Shown: positions 43,640 to 52,309 of the stretch, one piece after another | Numbering within the stretch: the first letter of the stretch is position 1 | Layout of the letters: each line of letters starts with the position of its first letter | Source: Mycobacterium sp. MBM | Lineage (GTDB): Bacteria; Actinomycetota; Actinomycetes; Mycobacteriales; Mycobacteriaceae | Direction: 5' to 3' | Assembly (NCBI GenBank): GCA_021648845.1 | Contig: JAKJHY010000020.1 | Span: 39,252 to 103,251 of the forward strand | Length of the DNA stretch: 64,000 bases | Position numbers and translations under genes: made by a program | The notes under the pieces: model-generated | Told to the model about the DNA's origin: nothing | Database searches by the model: none | What the model saw: only the letters and a program-made list of their open reading frames with translations

Positions 43640-43869
43640 CGCGCCCCGCCGTTCACACCGATGCCGTCATGAGCCACACCGTTGATCATCTCTCAACTCC
43701 GACGCAGCGGGTTGCGAGCCCCCTCGGCGTCGTTTTCCACAATGGCAAATCTGTGCACAGGCGACGGTCTCAGCGGGGTGCGCCGCGGAGACCTGTCGGT
43801 GCCGCGCGGGTCAATGGGGACACCAGCCGGCGCTGTGTCGGCACCCATAGATGAGCGAAAGGCACTGCC

Positions 43870-44316
43870 ATGTTCGAGACCCCGTTTTCAGTTGTCGGCA
43901 CCGTCGTCACCGATCCCATCCCGCGCCGGGTGGGTGAGCAGGACTTCACCCGGTTCCGGGTGGCCAGCAATTCGCGCTGGCGCACGCCGGAGGGCAGCTG
44001 GGAGTCCGGTAACTCGCTCTACCTCTCCGTCAACTGCTGGGGCAAGGTCGCCGCGGGGGTGGTCGGCGTGCTCTACAAGGGTGACCCGGTGGTCGTGGTG
44101 GGCACCATCTACACCGACGAATACGAGGACAAGGAGGGCAACCGCCGATCCAGCGTCGAGGTCCGTGCCACCGCGGTCGGCCCGGATCTGACCCGTTGCC
44201 GGGCCAAGTTGGAGAAGTCCCGGCCGTCCGCCGAACCGGTGCCGCCCGCCGGGCCCGACGGTGATGAGGGCACCGATCGCACCGCTGAGCCGGAGGAGCT
44301 GTCGGTCTCGGCGTAA
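43870..44316 (+). CDS. ssbB: Single-stranded DNA-binding protein paralogue (SsbB/Rv2478c-like)
   Basis: A 148-aa OB-fold protein. The core MFETPFSVVGTVVTDPIPRRVG and YLSVNCWGKVAAGVVGVLYKGDPVVVVGTIYTDEYEDKEGNRRSSVEVRAT is Ssb-like. The C-terminal tail is acidic but ends LSVSA and lacks the DDIPF-type tip of canonical SSB, so partner binding may differ. GAAAGG lies 8 nt before the ATG. It is divergent from the kinase gene across a 230-nt region with no further gene. Confidence 0.9.
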   Translation: MFETPFSVVGTVVTDPIPRRVGEQDFTRFRVASNSRWRTPEGSWESGNSLYLSVNCWGKVAAGVVGVLYKGDPVVVVGTIYTDEYEDKEGNRRSSVEVRATAVGPDLTRCRAKLEKSRPSAEPVPPAGPDGDEGTDRTAEPEELSVSA

Positions 44317-44393
44317 CGGGGTGTGTCGGCCGTGCCTAGGATGGGCTGCGGGTTTTACCAGATCTGCAGCGCGAGGAAAGGCAAGACGACGGC

Positions 44394-46067
44394 ATGGCCG
44401 AATTCATCTACACGATGCGGAAGGTGCGCAAGGCGCACGGCGACAAGGTCATCCTCGACGACGTCACGCTGAACTTCCTTCCGGGAGCCAAGATCGGCGT
44501 CGTCGGCCCGAACGGGGCCGGTAAGTCGAGTGTGCTCAAGATCATGGCCGGGATCGACCAGCCCAACAACGGTGACGCCTTCCTGGCGCCTGGCGCGACG
44601 GTCGGCATCCTCATGCAGGAGCCGCACCTCGACGAGACCAAGACCGTGCGCGAGAACGTCGAGGAAGGCGTCGCCGTCAAGGCCAAGCTGAACCGGTACA
44701 ACGAGGTCGCCGAGCTGATGGCCACCGACTACACCGACGAGCTCATGGAGGAGATGGGCCAGCTGCAGGAGGAGCTCGACGCCGCCGACGCCTGGGATAT
44801 CGACTCTCAGCTGGAACAGGCCATGGATGCGCTGCGCTGCCCGCCACCGGACGAGCCGGTCACTCACCTGTCGGGTGGTGAGAAGCGCCGCGTCGCGCTG
44901 TGCAAGCTATTGCTGAGCAAGCCGGATCTGCTGCTGCTCGATGAGCCCACCAACCACCTCGACGCCGAGAGCGTGCTGTGGCTCGAGCAGCACCTGGCTG
45001 CCTACAAGGGTGCGATCCTGGCGGTCACCCACGACCGCTACTTCCTGGACAACGTCGCCGAGTGGATTCTGGAACTCGACCGCGGCCGCGCCTACCCGTA
45101 CGAGGGCAACTACTCCACCTACCTGGAGAAGAAGGCCGAGCGCCTGGAGGTTCAGGGCAAGAAGGACCAGAAGCTGCAGAAGCGGTTGAAGGAGGAGCTG
45201 GCCTGGGTGCGTTCGGGCGCCAAGGCCCGGCAGGCCAAGAACAAGGCCCGCCTGGACCGCTACGAGGAAATGGCTGCCGAGGCCGAGAAGACCCGCAAGC
45301 TCGACTTCGAGGAGATCCAGATCCCCGCGCCGCCGCGGCTGGGCAATCTCGTGGTGGAGGTCAGCCATCTGGACAAGGGTTTCGAGGGCCGCACCCTCAT
45401 CAAGGATCTGTCCTTCACACTGCCCCGCAACGGCATCGTCGGCGTCATCGGGCCCAACGGTGTCGGCAAAACCACCCTTTTCAAGACCATCGTCGGCCTC
45501 GAACAGCCCGACAGTGGTGAGGTCAAGGTCGGTGAGACCGTCAAGCTGAGTTATGTCGACCAGAGCCGCGCCGGTATCGACCCGAAGAAGAACGTGTGGG
45601 AAGTGGTCTCCGACGGTCTGGACTTCATCGAGGTCGGGCAGAACGAGATCCCGTCCCGCGCCTACGTGTCGGCGTTCGGTTTCAAGGGTCCGGATCAGCA
45701 GAAGCCCGCGGGGGTGCTCTCCGGTGGTGAGCGCAACCGGCTGAATCTGGCGCTGACCCTCAAAGAGGGCGGCAATCTGATCCTGCTCGACGAGCCGACC
45801 AACGACCTCGACGTGGAGACACTGTCTTCGCTGGAGAACGCGCTGGAGAGCTTCCCGGGTTGCGCCGTGGTGATCAGCCACGACCGCTGGTTCCTGGACC
45901 GCACCTGCACGCACATCCTTGCGTGGGAGGGTGATGACGACAACGAGGCCAAGTGGTTTTGGTTCGAGGGCAACTTCGGCGCCTACGAGGAGAACAAGGT
46001 GGCGCGTCTGGGCGCCGATGCGGCACGCCCGCACCGGGTGACCCACCGGAAACTGACGCGGGACTGA
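44394..46067 (+). CDS. ettA: ABC-F translation factor EttA
   Basis: A 557-aa ABC-F protein that binds the ribosomal E site and gates translation by ATP/ADP ratio. Both ATPase domains are complete: GPNGAGKSS and GPNGVGKTT (Walker A), LSGGEKRRV and LSGGERNRL (signature), and DEPTNHLD and DEPTNDLD (Walker B). The linker is basic and helical (KKAERLEVQGKKDQKLQKRL), as in the P-site tRNA interaction motif. Synteny matches M. tuberculosis Rv2477c. Confidence 0.95.
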   Translation: MAEFIYTMRKVRKAHGDKVILDDVTLNFLPGAKIGVVGPNGAGKSSVLKIMAGIDQPNNGDAFLAPGATVGILMQEPHLDETKTVRENVEEGVAVKAKLNRYNEVAELMATDYTDELMEEMGQLQEELDAADAWDIDSQLEQAMDALRCPPPDEPVTHLSGGEKRRVALCKLLLSKPDLLLLDEPTNHLDAESVLWLEQHLAAYKGAILAVTHDRYFLDNVAEWILELDRGRAYPYEGNYSTYLEKKAERLEVQGKKDQKLQKRLKEELAWVRSGAKARQAKNKARLDRYEEMAAEAEKTRKLDFEEIQIPAPPRLGNLVVEVSHLDKGFEGRTLIKDLSFTLPRNGIVGVIGPNGVGKTTLFKTIVGLEQPDSGEVKVGETVKLSYVDQSRAGIDPKKNVWEVVSDGLDFIEVGQNEIPSRAYVSAFGFKGPDQQKPAGVLSGGERNRLNLALTLKEGGNLILLDEPTNDLDVETLSSLENALESFPGCAVVISHDRWFLDRTCTHILAWEGDDDNEAKWFWFEGNFGAYEENKVARLGADAARPHRVTHRKLTRD

Positions 46068-46117
46068 AACCTTCGGGACGCCGCGCGTGACGGTGGTGTT
46101 TCATTAAGGTTGCAGGC

Positions 46118-49100
46118 GTGTCCGGAACCACCCAGCAGTTGCACCTGAGTCACGACGTGCTTGCGCAGCTGACCCACGCCTATATCGAGACCCACCACGG
46201 TCCGCACGGCGATGCAGCCTCCGATGCCGCGGTCACTGCACCGATAGATCGTGGCCCCGCAACGAAGGTGACGCCGCAGCTGCTGGCCGCGCACACCGCG
46301 GTGGGTCACCGTCGGGCCCCCGGCGAGACCCAGGTGGCGGTGTACCCGGCCGATGATCCGGGCGGTTTCGGGCCGGCCATCCAGGTCGTCACCGATTACA
46401 GCGCGATGCTGATGGATTCGGTGACCGTGCTGCTGCACCGCCTCGGTGTCGGCTACGAGTGGGTGATGAACCCGGTGCTGCGGGCGCGCCGAGGTGCCGA
46501 CGGTGAGCTGCTGGCGCTGGTGCCTGCCTCGGATCCGGACGCACCCGATGGAGCCGACGAGATGTGGATCCACGTCCGGTTGTCGCCGACCGCCGATCCG
46601 GCCGCGGTGGACAGGGCGGTCAGCTTGCTGCCCTCGGCGTTGGCCGACGCACGCGAGGTCGCCGCCGATTCGGCGGCGCTGAACGCGACGCTCATCGGGT
46701 TGGCCAATGCGCTGGATTCCGACCACGCCGGGCACTTCACCGGCCCCGACCGCCGTGACGTCGCCGCCCTGCTGCACTGGCTCGGCGACGGGCATTTCGT
46801 GCTGCTCGGCTATCAGCGGTGTGCGGTGCACAACGGTGAGGCCACCGTCGACGCGGCCAGCAGGCTCGGCGTTCTCAAGTTGCGCACCGATGTGCTGCCG
46901 CAGCTGTCCGAGGCCGACGACCTGCTGGTGTTGGCGCAAGCCACCATCCCCAGCTTCCTGCGCTACGGCGCCTATCCCTACATCGTGGTGGTTCGGGAGA
47001 ACCCGGCAGGGCCGGCGTCCAACCAGGCCATCGAGCATCGCTTCGTCGGCCTGTTCACGGTGGCCGCGATGAACGCCAACGTGCTCGATATCCCGCTGAT
47101 CTCGCGACGGGTGGACGAGACGCTGGCGCAGTCGCACTCCGATCCCAGCCACCCCGGACAGCTGATGCTCGACGTGATACAGACGATTCCGCGGTCCGAA
47201 TTGTTCGCGCTGAGCACCCCCGACCTGCTGGAGATGGCAAGGGCGGTGGTCGATCTGGGATCGCTGCGCCGCACGCTGCTGTTCCTGCGTGCTGATCAGC
47301 TCGGTCACTTCGTCTCGGCGCTGGTATATCTGCCACGTGACCGCTACACCACGGCGGTGCGGCTCACCATCCAGGACATCCTGGTCCGCGAACTCGGCGG
47401 GGTCAGTATCGATTATGCCGCCCGGGTCAGTGAATCACCTTGGGCGGTTGTGCATTTCACCGTCAAGATGCCCGACGGATCGCAGCGGGCGGATGTCGAC
47501 ACCTCGCCGGAGAACGAGACGAGGATCCAGCGCCTGCTGACCGAGGCTGCCCGCACCTGGGGTGACCGGTTGATCGGCTCGGTCAAGACCGCGTCGATCA
47601 GCCTGGCCGATGCCGAGTTCTACGCCGGCGCTTTCCCCGAGATCTACAAGCAGGCCTTCACGCCGCAGGCGGCCATCGAAGACATCGCGATCATCGAAGA
47701 TCTGCAGGACAACTCGGTCAAGCTGGTGTTCCGCGACGGTGGCGCGGAGCGCGTCGACCTGCTCACCTGGTACCTGGGTGGCCGGTCGGCGTCGCTGTCA
47801 GAACTGCTGCCGATGTTGCAATGCATGGGTGTGGTGGTGCTCGAGGAGCGGCCATTCACCGTCACCCGCCCCGATGGCCTGGCGGTCTGGATCTACCAAT
47901 TCATGGTGTCTCCGCATCCGTCGATCCCGGCCATCGCCGACGCCGATATCGACGACGTGGCCAACCGGTTCGCCGACACGGTGACCGCGATTTGGCACGG
48001 CCGGGCCGAGATCGACCACTTCAACGAACTGGTGCTGCGCGCCGGGTTGACCTGGCAACAGGTCACCATCCTGCGCGGCTACGCAAAGTACTTGCGCCAG
48101 GCCGGATTCCCGTACAGTCAGGCCTTCGTCGAAGGGGTGCTCAACAACAACCCCGGAACCGCGCGTTCACTGGTGCAACTGTTCGAGGCGTTGTTCACCC
48201 CGGAGTCCGACGCCACCTACGCGGGTAGGAAGCTGGACGCCCAGGCCGCCGCCGCTGCCGTCGCCGCCGATATCGACGCGCTGGTCAGCCTGGACACCGA
48301 TCGCGTGCTGCGGGCCTTCGCCGGTCTGATTCAGGCGACCCTGCGCACGAACTACTTCGTCGACGGGCCCGACTCCGCCCGGGCCCACAATGTGCTGTCC
48401 TACAAGCTGAACCCGGGGTTGATCGACGAATTGCCGTTGCCTCGGCCACGATTCGAGATTTTCGTGTACTCGCCCCGCGTCGAGGGTGTGCACCTGCGAT
48501 TCGGTTTCGTCGCCCGCGGTGGCCTGCGCTGGTCGGACCGCCGTGAGGACTTCCGCACCGAGATCCTCGGCCTGGTCAAGGCGCAGGCTGTCAAGAATGC
48601 GGTCATCGTTCCGGTCGGCGCCAAGGGCGGCTTCGTGGTCAAATCACCTCCGCAGCCCACCGGTGACGCCGCGGCCGACCGCGACGCCACCCGCGCCGAG
48701 GGGGTGGCCTGCTACCGGTTGTTCATCTCCGGGCTGCTGGACCTGACCGACAATGTCGACAAGTCCAGCGGCGCGGTGGTGACCCCGGCCGGTGTTGTGC
48801 GCCGCGACGGCGACGACGCCTATCTGGTGGTCGCCGCGGACAAGGGCACCGCCACGTTCTCCGATATCGCCAACGATGTGGCGCAGTCCTACGGTTTCTG
48901 GCTGGGAGACGCGTTCGCCTCCGGCGGTTCGGTGGGCTATGACCACAAGGCGATGGGTATCACCGCCAAGGGTGCCTGGGAGTCGGTGAAGCGGCACTTC
49001 CGCGAGATCGGCGTCGACACCCAGTCCCAGGACTTCACCGTGGTCGGTGTGGGCGATATGAGCGGTGACGTATTCGGTAACGGCATGCTGCTGTCCCCGC

Positions 49101-50962
49101 ACATCCGGCTGATCGCGGCGTTCGATCACCGTGACATCTTCCTGGACCCCAACCCGGACGCCGCCACCTCTTTCGCCGAACGGGAGCGGATGTTCGCGCT
49201 CCCGCGCTCCAGTTGGGCGGACTATGACCGCTCGCTGATCAGCGAGGGCGGCGGGGTGTTCAGCCGGCAGCAGAAGTCCATTCCGATCAGCCCGCAGGTG
49301 CGCCACGCGCTGGGCCTGCCGGGCGAGGTGACGGAGATGACTCCTCCGGCGCTGATGAAGGCGGTGCTGCTCGCCCCGGTCGACTTGTTCTGGAACGGCG
49401 GCATCGGCACCTACGTCAAGGCCGAGACCGAATCCGACGCCGATGTCGGCGACCGCGCCAACGACGCCATCCGGGTCAACGGAAATCAGTTGCGGGTCAA
49501 GGTTGTCGGCGAGGGTGGAAACCTCGGGGTCACCCAGCGGGGGCGCATCGAGTTCGATCTGGCCGGTGGGCGGATCAACACCGACGCCCTGGACAACTCG
49601 GCCGGTGTGGATTGTTCCGACCATGAGGTCAACATCAAGATCCTGATCGATTCGCTGGTGACGGCGGGCAAGGTGAGTGCCGGCGAGCGCACCGAGCTGC
49701 TCATGTCGATGACCGACGAAGTGGGCCGACTCGTGCTGGCCGACAACATCGACCAGAACGATCTGATGGGGACCAGCCGCGCCAATGCGCCCAGCCTGCT
49801 GCAGGTGCATGCCCGCCAGATCAAGGAGTTCGTCACCGAGCGGGAGCTCAACCGCGAGCTGGAGGCGCTGCCGTCGGAGAAGGAGATCCTGCGCCGCCAT
49901 GAGCTCGGGATCGGTTTGACCTCGCCGGAATTGGCGACGCTGATGGCCCATGTCAAGCTGGCGCTGAAGGACGAGCTGCTGCGTACCGATCTGCCGGATC
50001 AGGAGGTGTTCGCCGCCCGCCTGCCGCAGTACTTCCCGCTGGAGCTGCGGGACCGGTTCACCGCTGAAATCCGGTCCCATCAGCTGCGCCGCGAAATCGT
50101 GACCACGCAGCTGATCAACGACCTGGTCGACACCAGCGGCATCACCTACGCCTATCGGATGACCGAGGACACCGGGGTCGGCCCGGTGGATGCGGTACGC
50201 AGCTATGTGGCCACCGATGCGATCTTTGGGATCGGAGAGATCTGGGAGGGCATCAAAGCGGCTGGCAGAGCCGGGGTTCCGTGCGCCGTGACCGATCGGA
50301 TGACGCTGGATCTGCGCCGGGTCATCGATCGGGCCGGGCGCTGGCTGATCAACTACCGTCCACAGCCGCTGGCGGTCGGCGCCGAGATCAACCGGTTCGC
50401 CCAGCAGGTGGCCCTGCTGTCACCACAGATGTCGAAGTGGCTGCGCGGCGATGACAAGGCGATCGTGGCCAAGGAGGCCGGCGAGTTCGAAGCCCAGGGG
50501 GTGCCCTCCGGGCTGGCCTATACCGTGGCCACCGGCCTGTACCGGTACAGCCTGCTCGACGTGATCGACATCGCCGATATCATCGACCGCGATGCCGCCG
50601 AGGTGGCCGATACGTACTTCGCGTTGATGGATCATCTGGGTATCGACGGTCTGCTGACCGCGATCTCTCAGCTGGACCGCGATGACCGGTGGCATTCGTT
50701 GGCGCGGCTGGCGATCCGCGATGACATCTATGGTTCGCTGCGGGCGTTGTGCTTCGATGTGCTCGCCGTGGGTGAGCCGGACGAGACGGGTGAGCAGAAG
50801 ATCGCGGAGTGGGAGCTGACCAACAGTTCCCGCGTCGACCGTGCGCAACGGACATTGAACGAGATCCATACCGAGGGGCAGCGGGACCTCGCAACGTTGT
50901 CGGTGGCGGCCCGCCAGATCCGCAGCATGACGCGAACGACAGGAACGGGAACAAGTGGCTGA
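46118..50962 (+). CDS. gdh: NAD-specific glutamate dehydrogenase, large 180-kDa class
   Basis: A 1614-aa enzyme of the L-GDH180 class that oxidises glutamate to 2-oxoglutarate and ammonia. The N-terminal regulatory region contains ACT-like segments, and the catalytic core has RGGLRWSDRREDFRTEILGLVKAQAVKNAVIVPVGAKGGFVVK. The Rossmann part includes VVGVGDMSGDVFGNGML. In M. tuberculosis and M. smegmatis the FHA protein GarA, controlled by PknG, inhibits this enzyme, so the same regulation is likely. The start is GTG; the stop overlaps the thioesterase gene by 8 nt. Confidence 0.96.
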   Translation: MSGTTQQLHLSHDVLAQLTHAYIETHHGPHGDAASDAAVTAPIDRGPATKVTPQLLAAHTAVGHRRAPGETQVAVYPADDPGGFGPAIQVVTDYSAMLMDSVTVLLHRLGVGYEWVMNPVLRARRGADGELLALVPASDPDAPDGADEMWIHVRLSPTADPAAVDRAVSLLPSALADAREVAADSAALNATLIGLANALDSDHAGHFTGPDRRDVAALLHWLGDGHFVLLGYQRCAVHNGEATVDAASRLGVLKLRTDVLPQLSEADDLLVLAQATIPSFLRYGAYPYIVVVRENPAGPASNQAIEHRFVGLFTVAAMNANVLDIPLISRRVDETLAQSHSDPSHPGQLMLDVIQTIPRSELFALSTPDLLEMARAVVDLGSLRRTLLFLRADQLGHFVSALVYLPRDRYTTAVRLTIQDILVRELGGVSIDYAARVSESPWAVVHFTVKMPDGSQRADVDTSPENETRIQRLLTEAARTWGDRLIGSVKTASISLADAEFYAGAFPEIYKQAFTPQAAIEDIAIIEDLQDNSVKLVFRDGGAERVDLLTWYLGGRSASLSELLPMLQCMGVVVLEERPFTVTRPDGLAVWIYQFMVSPHPSIPAIADADIDDVANRFADTVTAIWHGRAEIDHFNELVLRAGLTWQQVTILRGYAKYLRQAGFPYSQAFVEGVLNNNPGTARSLVQLFEALFTPESDATYAGRKLDAQAAAAAVAADIDALVSLDTDRVLRAFAGLIQATLRTNYFVDGPDSARAHNVLSYKLNPGLIDELPLPRPRFEIFVYSPRVEGVHLRFGFVARGGLRWSDRREDFRTEILGLVKAQAVKNAVIVPVGAKGGFVVKSPPQPTGDAAADRDATRAEGVACYRLFISGLLDLTDNVDKSSGAVVTPAGVVRRDGDDAYLVVAADKGTATFSDIANDVAQSYGFWLGDAFASGGSVGYDHKAMGITAKGAWESVKRHFREIGVDTQSQDFTVVGVGDMSGDVFGNGMLLSPHIRLIAAFDHRDIFLDPNPDAATSFAERERMFALPRSSWADYDRSLISEGGGVFSRQQKSIPISPQVRHALGLPGEVTEMTPPALMKAVLLAPVDLFWNGGIGTYVKAETESDADVGDRANDAIRVNGNQLRVKVVGEGGNLGVTQRGRIEFDLAGGRINTDALDNSAGVDCSDHEVNIKILIDSLVTAGKVSAGERTELLMSMTDEVGRLVLADNIDQNDLMGTSRANAPSLLQVHARQIKEFVTERELNRELEALPSEKEILRRHELGIGLTSPELATLMAHVKLALKDELLRTDLPDQEVFAARLPQYFPLELRDRFTAEIRSHQLRREIVTTQLINDLVDTSGITYAYRMTEDTGVGPVDAVRSYVATDAIFGIGEIWEGIKAAGRAGVPCAVTDRMTLDLRRVIDRAGRWLINYRPQPLAVGAEINRFAQQVALLSPQMSKWLRGDDKAIVAKEAGEFEAQGVPSGLAYTVATGLYRYSLLDVIDIADIIDRDAAEVADTYFALMDHLGIDGLLTAISQLDRDDRWHSLARLAIRDDIYGSLRALCFDVLAVGEPDETGEQKIAEWELTNSSRVDRAQRTLNEIHTEGQRDLATLSVAARQIRSMTRTTGTGTSG

Positions 50963-51368
50963 GCGTTTCACCACACCGGTGCCGGTGCGCTGGTCGGATA
51001 TCGACATGTACCAGCACGTCAATCACGCCACCATGGTCACGATTCTCGAAGAGGCGCGGGTGCCGTTTCTGCAGGAGCCGTTCGTGAACGACATCGACAA
51101 GGTCGGCCTGTTGATCGCCGAGGTGAACGTCAAGTACAAGGGGCAGGTCCGGTTGATGGATTCGCCGCTGCAGGTGACCATCTGGGTGAGCCGGCTGCGG
51201 ACGGTCGATTTCAACTTGGGGTATGAGGTGCGCTCCGTGCACGCCGACCCCGATTCCAAGCCGGCGGTGATCGCCGAGACGCAGTTGGTGGCGTTCGATA
51301 TCGCCGAGCAGAAGCTGGTGCGGCTGCTGCCGCATCACCGCGAGTATCTCCAGCGCTTTCAGCGATGA
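50955..51368 (+). CDS. Hot-dog thioesterase (4HBT family, Rv2475c-like)
   Basis: A 137-aa thioesterase fold protein. The motif VRWSDIDMYQHVNHATMVTILEEAR contains the conserved Asp/His pattern of the 4-hydroxybenzoyl-CoA thioesterase group, and GQVRLMDSPLQVTIWVSRLRTVDFNLGYEV is the second strand pair. It hydrolyses an acyl-CoA of unknown identity. Its start overlaps gdh by 8 nt and its stop is the ATGA of the first repeat unit downstream, so translation could run on into the minigenes. Confidence 0.88.
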   Translation: MAERFTTPVPVRWSDIDMYQHVNHATMVTILEEARVPFLQEPFVNDIDKVGLLIAEVNVKYKGQVRLMDSPLQVTIWVSRLRTVDFNLGYEVRSVHADPDSKPAVIAETQLVAFDIAEQKLVRLLPHHREYLQRFQR

Positions 51369-51460
51369 GCGCTTGCGCGAAGAGCCGAGGGCAGCGATGA
51401 GCGCTTGCGCGAAGAGCCGATGGATCAGATGAGCGCTTGCGCGAAGAGCCGAGGGATCAG
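51364..51460 (+). repeat. Three 32-nt repeats forming ATGA-coupled minigenes
   Basis: Units start at 51364, 51396 and 51428, and a partial fourth (GATGAGC) provides the next gene's ATG. Each unit encodes an 11-codon ORF: MSACAKSRGQR (51365-51400), MSACAKSRWIR (51397-51432) and MSACAKSRGIR (51429-51464). Every TGA overlaps the next ATG by 4 nt. The first ATG overlaps the thioesterase stop and the last TGA overlaps the Rv2474c-like ATG. Units 1 and 3 carry GAGGG 5 nt before the next ATG. Each unit can also fold as a 6-bp hairpin with one mismatch. No spacers are present. Confidence 0.9.
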
Positions 51461-52123
51461 ATGAGCAGTCCCGAACGCGGCTTGTGGCTCGACGGGGCCG
51501 CGCACCGAAAAGACTTGTCCACCTTTGTCGACCGCGCCCTGCGACTCGACGATTCCGCGGTGATCCGGTTTCGGGAACGGCCGGGCACCGGGCAGGTGGT
51601 GGCCTGGGTGTCCACCGGATTCGACGTGCTGGCCAGCCGGGTGGTGGCCGGCCGGGTGCGCCCGGCTGACCTGTCCGCCGGCGCCGACACCGTGGCTCGC
51701 GCGCTGACGGTGGTGGACGGCACCGGTTTTGTGGAGCCGGGTTTCGCGATGGACTCGGCGTGGCGGGGTGTGCTGCCGCCGGACACCGGGTTCGTGCATC
51801 TCGACGATGTCCCGGCCTGGGCGGTGTTGGACCTGGTGGAGCGCGGCACCGCGCTGGCCAAGGAGCACAGCAGCGCGCACGGGCCGCCGGCGTCGCTGCT
51901 GGATCAGGAGGTCCTCGCGGTGAGCGCGGGGGAGACCAGTGTGGGCATCCCGATGCGCTGTGTGTTCGCGTTGACGGCGATGGGCTTTCTGCCGCAGAAC
52001 GCCGATGTGTTGTCCTCGGATGAGATCGTGCGGGTGCGGGTGCATCCCGCGTGGTTGCGGGTCGACGCTCGGTTCGGCACGGTGTACCGGCGGCTGGGCG
52101 ACCCGGCGATGGTGCTGCGGTGA
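51461..52123 (+). CDS. Conserved hypothetical protein (Rv2474c-like), 220 aa
   Basis: No function is known. The protein is soluble, without signal or membrane segments, and has no clear catalytic motif. Recurrent segments are AVIRFRERPGTGQVVAWVSTGFDVLASR and SWRGVLPPDTGFVHLDDVPAWAVLDLV, followed by MRCVFALTAMGFLP. It matches the M. tuberculosis Rv2474c position after the thioesterase. Its ATG is part of the last 32-nt repeat unit and is preceded by GAGGG at 5 nt, so its translation depends on the coupled minigenes. Confidence 0.85.
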   Translation: MSSPERGLWLDGAAHRKDLSTFVDRALRLDDSAVIRFRERPGTGQVVAWVSTGFDVLASRVVAGRVRPADLSAGADTVARALTVVDGTGFVEPGFAMDSAWRGVLPPDTGFVHLDDVPAWAVLDLVERGTALAKEHSSAHGPPASLLDQEVLAVSAGETSVGIPMRCVFALTAMGFLPQNADVLSSDEIVRVRVHPAWLRVDARFGTVYRRLGDPAMVLR

Positions 52124-52309
52124 GCGTGTCCGGCGATTTGGCACTGTCGACGGCCGGATCGAGGCGCAGATCTACGTGGTTTCAGTTTCGATGAAGGCCG
52201 CTCCTGGAGAATGAAGCTAGGTCGGGAATCGCGCCATACCAGCGATACCAGTTCAATCTCGATCATTGCTCCGCGTCGAGGCTGAAGCCAGGTAGCCGCG
52301 GGTCGGGGT

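Noticed and set aside
43640..43869. A gene in the 230-nt gap between the kinase and ssbB genes
   Set aside because: Short frames here have no conserved motif, ribosome site or codon pattern; the region is best read as divergent promoters.
51364..51460. A CRISPR array
   Set aside because: The three 32-nt units are directly adjacent with no spacers and no cas genes are in the window.
52124..52309. A small RNA or gene between the Rv2474c-like gene and aglA
   Set aside because: No clear hairpin, T-run or coding frame was found in this 186-nt convergent gap.
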